From positions 106,709-170,708 of the forward strand of contig JAOVVO010000096.1 of the NCBI GenBank assembly GCA_028564675.1: a stretch of 64,000 nucleotides of DNA. Direction: 5' to 3'. Made by a program: the position numbers and the translations under genes. Positions within the stretch are counted from its first letter, which is position 1, and the number at the start of each line of letters is the position of its first letter. Shown here in pieces: positions 1 to 12,951 of the stretch. Below the pieces are notes generated by a model that saw nothing but the letters and a program-made list of their open reading frames with translations, did not search any database and was not told where the DNA came from. This DNA comes from Onchocerca lupi. Taxonomy: Eukaryota; Nematoda; Chromadorea; Rhabditida; Onchocercidae.

Positions 1-1297
1 TTTTTTTTATCGCTTCCTTATCATTCCACAGAAAAACACTAGTACTAGTTATACATTTTTCATTTTCTGTGGTCCAACGTTCAATGTTATCGAGATCTCA
101 AACTAAGCTTCTACCATCATAAAGGAATAATTCTACCTTTGTAAGTAAAAAATTCATAGATTCATATCTAAAATTCATAGGAATATTTTGCATCATTAAT
201 AAATAATTCATTTGGTAGATGAAATTCGTTTACGATAGTCTTATTTAACTTATTTTAAGTATCTAAAACTTTACAGAAATATGAAGATATTGTCGAAATA
301 GTTGTTTGATCAGAAACTACTGATAATAATAACCTGAGAAATATCGTCGTACACACACTGTTCGAGTGATACTGATGCATCTTATTGCAAATATTCATAG
401 GTCAGCCCGAATATATGCGACAACTATAATAAATGTAAATTTTGCTGAGATTTCTTCACAATTCCATTGTTAAGATACAATAAATGGAATGCCAAATATT
501 CTTTTACAATTTTCCTTAACTTGAATTGATATTACAGAAATCATTGTTATTAGAAATAAGCTTTTCTTTATTGAATTTGATTTGCTTAGTATTGCTTGAG
601 TTCGTCATTTTGTAGCACTTCCAGTTCTTGAAGCAAGAGATTCCAGTTCATCATCTTCTTTTACTGTTAGTTTTATAAACTTGGGAATTCAGATAGCTGC
701 TCTTGATAATCATTGCAATGCTTTTGGGGAGCACATTTTATTTGTATAATCAGTTTAATGATAATTTGAACTAATATTTTAAGGCGACATGAAGAGAAAA
801 AAAAAACATTCGGAATCATTGAAAACTCTTCATTATAATCGCTGTTTCAAATTTCATTAAGTGTAAATCTGATGCATCACTGGAACAGTAAATTGAAACT
901 TCCATTCATCATAATTTATTACCATAATGATGATATTTATGAGGAATTCCAACTATCTTCTAAATAAACTACTGAAAAAGCGAATTAAATGGAAATAAAT
1001 CTCTTTCTAGCATATTTAATTCTCCGTCTCCTTTTTAAAGTTTTTTGAAGATGAAAATTCACATAGCATCTTTTAATTGTAATAATGGCACTTTCTCATT
1101 TTTGCTTAAAATATCTTTCATTTCGAATTAATTTTAAGATTTGAATTTGAAAATATATTTATTTGCATGTTTTTTTTTTTTTTTTTTTTTTTAATGTGAA
1201 ATATTGCTTTTGATTGCTGGGGAAAAAATAATTCAATGTTTATTGCTACTTTGTTCTTATGAAACAATTGTATAAATTCAAATGAATTCAATATGTT
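1..1297. other. Left-edge intergenic DNA, no gene seen
   Basis: A/T-rich sequence with short open frames only. It lies downstream of the glycerol kinase stop codon and probably holds its 3' UTR and polyadenylation site. A 23-base T run lies near 1170-1192. I see no coding exon, RNA gene or recognisable repeat. Confidence 0.5.
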
Positions 1298-4018
1298 TTA
1301 TTCATCTTTAAGCCATCCACGTGCTCGTTTAATTGCTTTTTTCCATTGACGAATCATCATTTGACGTTCATTTACATTTGACTTTGATTTATGGATTGTT
1401 CCATTTTCTTCTTGATATCTTTTAACATCTTCGAAACTGACAAAATGTTTCATAAATATTAGAACTGATTTTTTCAATCATAATATTATTTGAAATGTTT
1501 GTCTTTCAGCTTAGTTTTACATCGGTATACTTACCTATGCAAGCTTATTCATTAAATGTCCTATCGAAAAATTAAATATCCTGTTGAAATGTCTCACTTA
1601 TTGGGACAAATCTCATAACTTAGAATATAAACAATTTTCAAAAGATAATTAGCATTGCTTGGAGATAATGAACGGAATTCAATGATTATTTGTAATCATA
1701 AAATTGGATTCCTTGAATTTTGTAATAATTTGAAAAAAAAATTTCAAACTTTCATAATTAATTAATCCATTTGAACTTAATCAATTATAATTAAACCTGA
1801 TAATTTTAGCACCAATAGCTGCAACCATTGCGGCACCCCATGAAGAAGCTTCGATATTGGATGCTTTAATCACATCTATTCCAACGATATTACTTAATAG
1901 TTGCAAGAATAATGAATTTTTTGTCATACCACCATCAACCTGAAAATTACAAATTTTTCTTTTTATTATGAACAAAAAATTTTGTTCCTTTTTTTCTTTT
2001 TTTTTCTATAAGAGAGAGATTGAATGTAATGAAAATGGAATTTTGAAATTATTATTTCATATAATATGCATAAATTAATTTCAACAAAAATAATAGCAAA
2101 CCTTGAGAACTTTAATTTCATCATTATGTGAGACATCAGTGCGAATAGCTTCGATCATTTCTACCGTTTGAAAACAAACAGCTTCAAGTACAGCTCGAAT
2201 GATATGCTCCCTCCTGGTTGTTTGTACAAGTCCACATATGATACCACGTGCCGATGAATCCCAGTATGGAGTGTAAAGACCGGTAAAACAAGGAACAAAC
2301 ACGATACCACCTGATCCTGATACGGAAGCTGCTGCTGCTTCCATTTCAGATGCATCCTGAAAGATTCAATAGAGTTTTTTTCTACAGAAATTCAATCAAA
2401 TTACTTCATACTGTAATATTGAAACATGAAATTTTCTAACATCAATAAATTGATGTTGCTTAAAATATTGATTGAAAAATTTTTTTTCAAAAAAAAAAAA
2501 AAAAGAAAAGAAAAACTAATCGATAAAATTATTTTTACTATGTATGATTTCCTTTCAAAAATAAAGCATAAACGTGGGCACTTTCTTTGATAAATTTTAG
2601 ATTATCACGAAGAAATCGAATTGCATTTCCACCAATTGAACCGGAACCTTCAAATGCGTAACAAACTTCTGCATCTGGACCAAGCTGAGAAGGAAAAAAA
2701 TAACAATTATTTATCTTTAACTTTTTTATTCTAAACTTTTTTTTCTCTTTTAAACTTCATCTTTGATCTTTGTTTTCTGGTACCATTTTTATCACTTAGT
2801 CTTTTATCTTGTTAATCTTTTATCTTTTTAAATCTATTAAATAATAATGTGTAAAAATATCAAGAAATGTATAGTTACTTGATAAGCCACTGTTGTTAAT
2901 AAACCATTTCCACTGATTATCAGATTGCTGCCAATATTAGCAAGCATAAATGTACCAGTACCATAAGTACATTTTGTTTCGCCTGGATTGAAGCAGCATT
3001 CACCGAACATAGCAGCTTGTTGGTCACCCAAACAACCTGATATTGGTACCCCTTTCAGGGGACCTAAATTGTAGAAATAGTTCCATCCATATAATTTTGA
3101 ATCATGAAAATTGAATTGATTTTTAATTTGAATTTCAAAAAATCCATTCATTTTTTCTTTGACTTCTCTACGTCACCATTTTTATTATTCTATGTAATTC
3201 TAACTATATTTTAAATTGCCCAAATTGTTTGAAAAAATTTATGAATTTTTTAAATACTGGAAGAACAAGATAACAATATCTTAATTCATTTACTCTGCAG
3301 TATGCAATATCGATTGTTCTAAAACTCTTCTAATATTTCCTTTACTTTGAATTTATCCTTTTCTATTCCGAATCGTTAGAAATTATTAAGACCTATGTTC
3401 ATTAGAGCGTATATTTCAGCAGAAGAGTGAATTTCCGGTAAGATGTTCATTGGGATTTCGAAGAAATTGCAAAGTTCCTCATCCCAATTTAGCGTTTTTA
3501 TCGACATTAATAAAGTTCTGCTGGCATTCGTGACATCAGTGATGTGTCGCCCAGTGAACTTATAAATTAACCAAGAATCCACGGTACCAAACATTAATGT
3601 CCCTTAATATAAAAATTTTATTTATCAAATTAAAAAAAAAAAAATTTTAATTGTATCATTTTCAAAAATTATTAATTGATTTTAAATAATTTGACTTTTT
3701 ATCTCATTACTATAAATTGTCCGAAAAGATAGTAGATGAAAGTAAGGCAATTAAATTGTTCAGTGATCAATGTCAATATTATTAATGATGGAAATATTTT
3801 TCTATCTCAGTACTTTTAATTCCTTGATTGAAATGTATTCTGAGCAATACTTGAAAACTTGAATTCCATGAAAAATTCTTTCATTAGAAGTGATTTCAAA
3901 TTACTTCTATCCTTATCAATGGCCGAATGTGTAACAGAAAATTAAAAAGACTGAAATAAGCATCATATCATCTTTCATTTCTCAAATATTCTTTGCAGCA
4001 AAGATGACAGAAATGCTG

Positions 4019-4064
<46 letters not shown>

Positions 4065-5412
4065 GTATCTTTGCAAAATATATATATCTTTTTTGAATTA
4101 CTCTTCCAAATAAAAGAAGCATAATACCTCGTTTCAAAGCATCTTTCACGTTATCAACATTATTCAGAAGCCAACGAATTTTCAAGGCGCTAAAATATGA
4201 AAATATTGGTAGGCCAGTTTTTTCTTTAAATTGATCCTCGGATCTGAAATGTGAATTTTTAAAAGAAAAAAATTGGTTAAGCAAAGAAACTTTGGAAATT
4301 TTTTTAAACATGATGTTGAAAAAAATTTTATAAGCATAGATTGAAATGTGATTTGTTATTTTTTAAATAATAAATCATTTGTTATAAAAATAGACTTTTT
4401 TTTTCTTTTATTGACCAAAAATCATGACATATTCAGTGTTTTATCATTTTCAACAAGATTAATGTGTTTATTGTATGTACTGAAATGATTTTTGAGAGCA
4501 TCGATAAGATTTAAATATTAATTATTAGTTAAGTAATTCGAATTTAATTGGAAGATATTTATCAAACGTACTTATTACTTGTTTTTTCAATAAATGAATG
4601 GACAAGATCAGTTGTTCGATCGTCAAGCCAACAAATAGCATTGTAGAGAGGTTTGCCCGATTTACCATCCCACAGAATTGTTGTTTCTAAAAATCGAATA
4701 TAATGAATTTTATCAATCGAGTATTTCGAGTAGATTTTTTTTTTTTTTTCATATATTTGTTTTCAAGTAAGTATATTATTGAGTTGAATGGACAAGTTAA
4801 ACTCTAAAAATTAAATCATCAATTGAATTAATAATAATCAGAATTCAGACTTTAGGCTTAATTAGCTATTATATAAAGCATGCAAACTGAAAAACTTAAT
4901 TAATAACCTCGCTGATTACAGATTCCAATCGCTTTGATGTCAGTAATTTCGAAACCAGCTTCTTTAATAGAATCACAGCATTCAATAATGCATTTCAATG
5001 TTGCAGCAAATATTTCTGCAGGATCAATTTCAACCCATCCTGGACGTGGGAAAATTTGTCTAAGTTCGATCTGAAATACCTATCAGGTCATTTCAAATCA
5101 TCTATAACAAATCAATCCTCATTCTTCGGTACTCCAAAAGCTGTGCATGGTTGTAGCGAGAGAAATGTAATTTCGTTCGATCTTTCACATGTCTCATCAA
5201 AAGGATCCTTGAAATATTTTGCCTCATTAGTAAACTTTTATGCTATGATTTAGTGAGCATAAATTTTAAAATAAATTATATTATTTTAAAGAAAAATAAA
5301 AAATTACCTGATGACTAGTGACAATTTTTCGAGGATTCAATTGATAAACAATCAATCGGGTTGATGAAGTGCTCTGATCAATTGCACCAATTAGCTTATT
5401 TTTTAAGTCCAT
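1298..5412 (-). CDS. Glycerol kinase, complete, 10 exons
   Basis: Cytosolic FGGY-family kinase that phosphorylates glycerol to sn-glycerol 3-phosphate with ATP. Ten exons join in phase: 5308-5412, 4908-5070, 4572-4686, 4128-4243, 3393-3602, 2879-3063, 2574-2684, 2102-2356, 1797-1939 and 1298-1436. They give 1542 nt, or 513 aa, close to the family norm of about 500. The N-terminus carries IGAIDQSTSSTRLIVYQL (usual glycerol kinase form GAIDQGTSSTR). Later landmarks are IGICNQRETTI, YNAICWLDDRTT, FGTVDSWLIY, GCLGDQQAAMFG, TYGTGTFM, VPCFTGLYTPYWDSSARG and VDGGMTKN. The donor of exon 7 was chosen as GTTTATG because only phase 0 keeps exon 8 open. One oddity is Ser in place of Gly in the first phosphate-loop motif (DQSTSS). 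Introns hold long T runs, one of 44 bases near 4019-4063. Confident assignment. Confidence 0.95.
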
Positions 5413-6377
5413 AGATTTTAATTATCGTTCTTAACGAAATCCTTTCCTTGTTTAATATAGTCAATGGAAAATTATGAAGATAATCAATTAGATCAATTTT
5501 ATTATTAAACAATTCTTGCGATACGAATCATACAAGCAAAAATAAAGCGATGCGATTAAGATGACTTCTAATGAATGTCAATAAACTGAAACCTCATTTA
5601 TAAATTGAAATTGCAATATGAAAGAAGGCAACAGTGCTCTCATTGAAACTTTCACGAAAACAAGCCACTTTAATAGCTATATTCAAGATAACAAACATTC
5701 TTGCTACTACTCATGTCTCTATCATTGATGAAAAATACTGCTAATTTATTTTTTTCTTTCGAGTAAGAGTATCGAGAATGTCAAATTCACCAATCTCTTC
5801 AAAACAAGCCACTCATCAAAGCGATTCTTTTTTTTTTTTTTAAGTATTATATATATATCATTTCAATTACAACACGTGATCAGCAAATTTATTTTTGCTT
5901 CTTGACATGTCATGTCAGTACGTCAAATTACACATACTTTTAATTTTTGATCCATTGAAAATAATAAATCGAAGATTTGCCATTGTTTTGTCGCTAGTTT
6001 TTTCTGATCGTGGCAAAACTGTAGGGATGAATTCTGTTCTTTAATTCTCATTGTCAAAAAATTTGAAAGAAAATTAATTTTTATCTTAGATTGACAGTTA
6101 ATGACTTACGTTTGTGGTCGTGAGTAATTGTGCTGCGTGACCAAATCAGATTTATTTGAACTTTTATTCTTTCTCAATGAATACAGATACAGAAGCGGAA
6201 ACCAAATTGAATTGTGGTTCAATCTCAAACTTGGGTGATTAAACCTTTTATGATGAAGTTTTGATAATATTATAACGAACACGACAATAACAATATCAAC
6301 CATATCAACAAAACAATTCTAATGATAACATCATAACCCAAAAAGGAGAGATTAAATTAATCCTGATTTATTAAACA
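5413..6377. other. Intergenic region upstream of glycerol kinase
   Basis: A/T-rich DNA that should hold the glycerol kinase promoter. I see no convincing exon. Short open frames on either strand have no family resemblance. Confidence 0.4.
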
Positions 6378-6395
6378 TCCGACCCTGTGATAACA

Positions 6396-6940
6396 TATCC
6401 TTTAAAATGATCCTATGTTCAGAACTCTTCTTATTTTTAGAGAGTGGATAATGATAGAGTTTAATTTACAAGAAGGCGCCATTACTGGCACATGAGAGCG
6501 CGCTTTTATTGGCCCGTCACCTAGACCACAATATTTGAATTATTGATTGCACATCAAAACAACGATTCAGAATGACAAAAATGATTGAATTATGCAATTG
6601 ATATCATGAAGTTTCCCGCAATTTATGACACCCACAGTTTCTTCAATTTTGTTATTTCATTCACTTGGATAATTAAGCCTTTATTATAATAAATTTATTA
6701 ATCAACGAAAGCAGCAATTATATTAACAACAACTGTATTAACAATACAATTTCGATAATATCAAAAAGACAACTTTCATGAAGAGAATGTAATACGAAGA
6801 AATGAAGAAATGGCTACGCAATAAAAGAAAAATCCAGTACCATGAGTTGAACCATTCGATAGAGCTCCTGGCTACTCATCCTTTGAAATGATTTTTCTGC
6901 TCAGGATTCTCTTCTTCTTTGTAGATGGTGGATTCTGATA
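6396..6940. repeat. Decayed direct repeat flanking the retrotransposon relic
   Basis: Bases 6396-6455 and 6878-6940 align with shared blocks such as AAATGAT, TCAG, CTTCTT, GTGGAT and TGATA, about three quarters identical by eye. They lie beyond the 3' end of the minus-strand BEL/Pao coding remnant. They could be pieces of two old LTRs or a small local duplication. Confidence 0.4.
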
Positions 6941-7164
6941 CTTTTCGGCTATAAAAAAGCTACTTTGTTATTTCAGGAGTATGCGCTTTCATAAGTGCAT
7001 TAGAATGTACTTGTGCTTTTGCTCTTCGCATGACAAAAGAGTGCTCTTTTTTAAAAATTTCTCCAATTGCATAGACAAAAAATTGATTGCGGAATTAACT
7101 ACAGCAAATACGCAAATGTCAAATTTAAAACAAAGGAATCACTGGTTTTCTTCTTTTATCCCCG

Positions 7165-8706
7165 CAATTTCAGCGACATTCGGGAGGCAAGAACGATTTC
7201 GAGTCTAGGCTTTCAGGGCCGCATAACTCTAAAGGGAACAGATGTTCTATAGCGCGACTCAACCGCATACCATTCGACATCCTCACAACAGCAAATCGAC
7301 AAAGTCCATCTTTTCCCTCGATCAGCTTTTTTATTCGACCCATTTTCCAGGAATTCCTTGGACCTTCATCTTTTAATAATACTACTTCGCCATTGATTGA
7401 CTTTCGGCGTATACGACTGCAAGGATTTTTATGCGATTTTCGCGTTCTTTTTCCCAATTCTTCCAAATACTCATCTTGCCATATTTTCCACAAAAGTTGT
7501 AACTTTTTTCGGATATTCTGATAACGATTGATGAAATTTTGCTGAATAGATATGTTCGGTTCGTCATTCTCATGCGATTTGTTCTCGTACTCCAATGAAT
7601 TCTTCGCATCATTATAGCCAAACCATAAAAAATCCCCTGGACATAATGCTTGCTCTCCACCCTCTCATAATCTACCAATGGTCTTTCATTTACCAAAAAT
7701 TCAATCTCGGTTATCAACGTGGTGAATTCGCTTCTACCAAAGGATTCTTCTTTACTGCCCTCTGTAAAGTTCTCTTTACTGCTCCAACCATCCTTTCGTA
7801 AACAACTCCTTGCCAAGGAGTTCCTGGAGTAATGTGCCACTTCACTGGCCTTTAATCTTAATTGCTATTCTCTTATATTAACTTAGAAGTTAAAATGAAG
7901 TTCTGGGCATTATCGGACAAGACAAAATCTGGACATCTTCTCTGGCTAACAAATCTTCTGAAGATTTACATGAAAGCCTCACCGGGCTTGTTTTTTATGA
8001 CTTCTATATGAATGGCTTTTGTGGCTAAGCAGTAAATAAAGCCACCGAGCGTTTTGTTGCTTATCCCGATTTTCTCGAAGGATCCATTTACTGTCATTCT
8101 TTCTGATGGATAAAATGGAAACTCTGACTGTTCAAATGACATGACATTCCACCTGGTACATCCTTTATAGAGTTTTTTAAGAATGTTTTTTGCATTGTTT
8201 TCCATGGGATATCCAATATGTTTGCCGAACTTTGACCCAAGTTAAATTGGCGGAAGCGTGAAACATTCTTTCGTAATATTGTTTTACAATCAACTCCGAA
8301 ATTCTTCCTTTACAAATGAAATACGGGAAATTCATTATTTTTGATCGAGACCATCTTAGTCTTCCCAGAATTTTCCAGAGATCATCAGGATCACGCTCTA
8401 ATCCCCATTTTTCTATGTCTTCCTGAGATACTCCGGACTGTGTCATTCTCACTACCAGCTTCTTTCCTGCTCGTTAACACTAGAGGTAAACCTTCCTTCC
8501 TTTGTGAACTCTGTCAAACTTTTAAATTTTCCTCCAAATACTTTTGCCATAAATCTCACGACAAATAAGATGATGGTCCGGATTGATTTCGGTAGTGAAG
8601 AAAATCGTTTTACATCTATGATTGTCATCTTTCTTGCATATGATATTTCCGTGCAGGCCATTATTCCTAATGCCATACAAATCCTTTCTTGAATTTTTTT
8701 TGTCAA
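7165..8706 (-). mobile_element. Fossil BEL/Pao retrotransposon pol (linker, integrase zinc finger, core, C-terminal domain)
   Basis: The minus strand reads through degraded pol of a BEL/Pao LTR retrotransposon, in order but in several frames. Near 8700-8450 is the pre-integrase linker (IIDVKRFSSLPKSIRT, a Pao landmark). Near 8450-8180 is the H2C2-type integrase zinc finger region (SELIVKQYYERMFHASANLT, then QTYWISHGKQ). Near 8200-7970 is the integrase core start (CLATKAIHIEVI). Near 7840-7600 is a late core block (EIEFLVNERPL). Near 7595-7170 is the C-terminal domain found after Pao integrases (VVLLKDEGPRNSWKMGRI, VVRMSNG). Frame changes and internal stops between these blocks show it is dead. 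The protease, reverse transcriptase and RNase H parts are not visible, so it is also truncated at the 5' side. Confidence 0.8.
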
Positions 8707-8709
8707 ATA

Positions 8710-9904
8710 TTAAATTATAAATTTTGAATTTACATATCCGGAATTATTCTATTGACCTAAATTATTTGAAATTTTGTTGAAAACAATAGCTCCAAGGGCT
8801 TCCCATAATGATCAGATTAAAGCGAACAGCAGAAGATAATTCAAAATTATTACAACGGTTGGAGAATATCTTTTTGTATGTTTTGTTTGGTGACAATTTG
8901 GATTGATATTCTAATTTTCATCTGAAGAATGAAGCTATCGTAATCATTGAAGCGGTAATTTTTAAATAACACCGTTTCGTATTTCATCGAGAAACTTCAA
9001 ACTGAATACATCGTTTAATTCATAATTTCTTTGCCGCTATACTACTATTTTTATTGCCATGACGACAAGATTTATAAGGCATTTCAATTCACCCTTAAAT
9101 AAATAATTGAAAAAAGCTAAATGAATTGGGCGTAAATAAATCACATATTATCATTTTCACAGTTTCTCTATATTCTTTTTAGGATTAAAATTGTTAATTA
9201 ACATTTTCTAATTATTTTCCACTTTCAATTAAAATTGATGACTTTCCAATTAGTTAGCAATTTCTAATTATTCGCCTATAATATCAAAATTTTCTTTTTT
9301 GAAATGAAAATCTTTCATCTCAAATTTACTTGAATTAAATTAAATTCTTATTCATATTTTTAGATAAGAAAAGGATTAATCATTTATTTCTGTTAGCATC
9401 ATTTAACAACAATGCATGTTCGTAATAGCTTCAAATTTTAAGAAAGGTGAACGCGGAACTAAAAAAGGAGATGTTTGAACGCCAAATAATTAATCACAAC
9501 AAATGTCCGTTCCATTTATCATTCCTGTCATCAGCGTGCTCCATTATTCTTGTGCATATATATATATATATATACACATATATCGATTGAAATCTCATTG
9601 TTTACGTTTTTTAAATTTTAAATGCTTCAGTTTGTTCTTCTATCACATTGAGCAATCTTTCATTCAGTTTTCATTGATTTGAATCCGACTTAAACTTGAA
9701 GCTTTTATTTCAATTAGAAAATTAAGTTTTTGCGAAATGAATGAAATGGATTTTTCTATAGATACAAAAAAAAAAAAGAAAAAAAAAAAACAAATAATTA
9801 AGATCCAAAGCTATTAAAGGCATAATCAACAACAAAAGGGAAATAATAAAAATCAGCAAAAAAAAAAAAAAAAAAAAACCAAATCTAAACAATAGAGCCA
9901 CCCA

Positions 9905-9935
<31 letters not shown>

Positions 9936-12380
9936 AAATACTCAAAGGAATATTTTAAAAAAACCATCAACATTTCCAACCTAAAAAGATTTAGAAAACC
10001 ATTATAATCTATAAAATAATGGTTTTTTCTTTTGAATTGAAAATATTGATAGGTTTTTTTTTCTTTTTTTCTTTTAATATATAGAAAAAGCCTATCGTTG
10101 TACCATAAATGTAGTAGTCTACTATTGAATAATTTATTATAGTTTTATTAGTCATTAATCAGAGAAGAACTTGATAGATCATGAAGGGATATATTTTAAA
10201 CAAAATCAAAGATATAAAAGAGGAAGAGCGCTATCGTAAATTCATGCATTTTGCATTATTGTCTGCTAAATTTCCTTATGCTATGAAATAGGAAAGTAAT
10301 TATCTGATTGAGTGAAAATTATTTAGAAATGTTGCAAAAATGAAAAAGTTTTATTCAAAAATCATTTGAATTGCTGCAATTAATATAGTTGCAGTTATTC
10401 AAAATTTATCAATTGAAGCAGTAGAATTAAGAAATATATCCTTATCGAACTCGAGAAATTTTCAGCTTGCTTGTAAAATAAAAAGACTGCTTTAACTTTC
10501 GCTTTGACTATTTTGCTAATCAGACAACACTTAACATTTTATCATCCGTTATTTCTGATATAGTATTTTTTTCAGACGAGAAAAACTAGTTTTCGATGAT
10601 AGAAGATAAAAAATCAAAGAAAAAAAAAAAGGAAAAAAAAGAAAAAAAAGCCCGAAAAATATACTCAAAAATAAAAACATTTAATTACTTAGAATAGTTG
10701 TTAAAATATACGAAATAAAACAAACATAACAAAGTAACAAAAAATAAAAAAGTAAATAAAATAAAATAAGACAAAAACTTCATTCAAAAAAAATGACCAA
10801 GCAAGAACAATCGAAAGACTCATTGAATCCAACAATAATCATATCATAATAATTACGCAACAAAAAGAAATTGAAAATAACGAGAAATCAAAAAATAAAT
10901 AAAATAAAAATTAAAAACTTAAAAATCTTGAAAAATTCGATTCATTATTCGTAACAGATATAAAATTCTATCAGTAGGATAAACAACAGTTCACAATGAA
11001 TGTGACCCAACAATCATCAACATCTACTATTTATATCTTTATATTAACTGTTTCCCAAATCTTTTCAATTTAAATTTAAGAAAATGTATAATTTTTTTTT
11101 TTAATTTAAAAAAAGATTCCTTTGCAAAGTTTCTTTAAATTTTTTATTCAAACAAAAATTAACAATATGATGCAATTGTGAGAAGTTCCCATTTATATTG
11201 TTGACTGTTAATTCTGTCATATTTTTGTTATTCGAAATTTCAATTTATGCTTATAAATTATAAGAATATTTGTAGCCTAAATCATCTTATCTCCGTATCA
11301 ATTATTATATCGAGCCATCAAAGTTTGTCATCTTTGTCGTAATAATATCAATTTAATTCTCTTCATTTCGCGTCCAATATTTTCTAAACAAACAAATCCA
11401 ATCAATTCATTGCCAAAGATTTACAAATAAAACACTTGGTAGAGGTAAAAACTCTTATCAGCAACTGATAACATCAGAAATGAGCGCTATATTATCATAT
11501 CATTTAGACTGATACTTATAAGAAGCATCAATAGACTAGTTACGATTAGGCTGACTAGGCTGATATTACTGATTTGGGAAAAAAAGGATAAGTAATGTCT
11601 GTCAGTAAATCCAATTAGTTGCGCCTTCTTTGTTTACAGCAATTCCTTAATTAATTTGTCGTTTATGCACTAATCAGTTGATTAACAGTAATTATAAGTT
11701 CGATTGCCATGTAAGATAAAAGTTTTCGTTGCGGTCTTGCGTTATTTCTTGAATTTTTGTTTCATTGAGATCACCAGGTAATAGCAATGTGACCTGTTGT
11801 TCCAGTTTCTCTTTATTCAATTTTTAGAAGAGTGATGTCATAAGTCACAAGACGGACCATTGCGGAAAATATATTATGGCGAAATATTAGGAAATAACAA
11901 AAACAAGTTTTTTAAACTCAATTTTCAAATAAATATTATGAATTGACAAAATGATAAATTAATAAGTACTTACTGAAATATTTTTTTTACATATGTTGAT
12001 TTTTTTTCCTTGGTTTCATCTATCAAATTTTTTGGCATTCAAATTGGAAAAATTTCGAACTAATTATATTTAATAAATTCTCCAATTAACTAGTTTAGTT
12101 AATTCATTGGATAATGGATTTTTTGTAGTCTTTTCGTGTTAAGATAGATGAGAAAGTGCTTGAAGAATGGTATCGGTATATCTGCTCTTTTTTTGTTCAT
12201 CTTCTTTTAGGCAATTAGTTGTTTCGTTTTATTTTGAGTAAAATATTCATTTGTCTTTTATTTTATCTTTTTAAATTTAACAGATGAATGAATTTCTAGC
12301 TGGAAAATAGCAGATAAATTTTCTGCGGAAATGGGGTAAGCTAATGGCTTCAGGATATGCCTACTAATGGTGTTGCTCGA
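8710..12380. other. Long A/T-rich gene-poor stretch
   Basis: Mostly low-complexity DNA. It has an (AT)n microsatellite at about 9557-9574, poly(A) and A/C-rich tracts at 9765-9970, and strongly A-biased DNA at 10600-10920. The only sizeable open frame, at 9722-9979 on the minus strand, is translated homopolymer. The missing 3' exons of VPS53 would be expected here on the minus strand, and I could not find them. Confidence 0.5.
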
Positions 12381-12388
12381 CGAGAAGT

Positions 12389-12511
12389 GTTATGATAAGA
12401 TTTAGATCACGACACATTATTATCGCTCTACTGGCAATTTCCACACTTTCAGTTCTTTGGATTCTACAATCACCGCAAAAAATTATTTCTCCCGGAAATT
12501 TGCAACCGTGC
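12389..12511 (+). CDS. Possible first exon of a type II membrane protein (orphan exon)
   Basis: An ATG at about 12389 opens 41 codons. They encode a basic N-terminus (MIRFRSRH), a hydrophobic stretch (IIIALLAISTLSVLWIL) and a Pro/Cys-containing start of a lumenal part. It ends at a good donor (TTAGCA|GTAAGC). The pattern of basic residues, a 17-residue hydrophobic segment and a Cys-Cys pair resembles the signal anchor of Golgi or secreted type II proteins such as glycosyltransferases. No further exon could be linked with confidence. The next open plus-strand frame is at 15766-16359. This could be a true gene start, a relic, or chance. Confidence 0.3.
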
Positions 12512-12951
12512 TGTACTTTAGCAGTAAGCTTCTAATTATTAATTGCTTTATTAAAACCGAATTCCGAAATCTTCTCAAAGTCCAAAGTTTTGAAATTTTA
12601 ATGAAAATTTGGTTCTCTTTTTCTATTTTTCTTTTAAAAATACGCATGAAGTTTAAATTAAAAACGATCTATCCGAACAGATATGTATATATGAGAACTT
12701 TTGTGTATTGTTTTCTTAAAAAGGTAAAATTCAGTAGTAGAAATGAAAACAAAATTCAGCTGGAAAGAATTTCACATTTCTTTTTGATCATTGCTTATTA
12801 CCTTATTCACAATTCCAACGTCCGATCGTTCTTTTAATCCAGTGAGGCTATTTGACGGCTAGCAAACTCCTTGATTTATTCAATTTTGTTGTTTTGAAAA
12901 AAATCTCCCAATGAGATGTTCACATCAGATTTTGTATATCAGAAAATATAC

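Noticed and set aside
3982..4311. Extended frame around glycerol kinase exon 4
   Set aside because: Only 4128-4243 matches the family. The rest is intron, including a poly(T) run read as poly-Lys.
5056..5253. Plus-strand 65-codon frame
   Set aside because: Mostly the first intron of glycerol kinase, overlapping its exon 2 antisense; no family match.
7067..8692. Several plus-strand frames of 60-75 codons
   Set aside because: Antisense shadows of the BEL/Pao pol remnant.
9722..9979. Minus-strand 85-codon frame
   Set aside because: The peptide is almost all Phe from poly(A) tracts, so it is low complexity and not a gene.
12457..12837. Plus-strand 126-codon frame
   Set aside because: It starts inside the signal-anchor exon in another frame and continues into A/T-rich DNA with Phe/Lys/Ile-biased composition.
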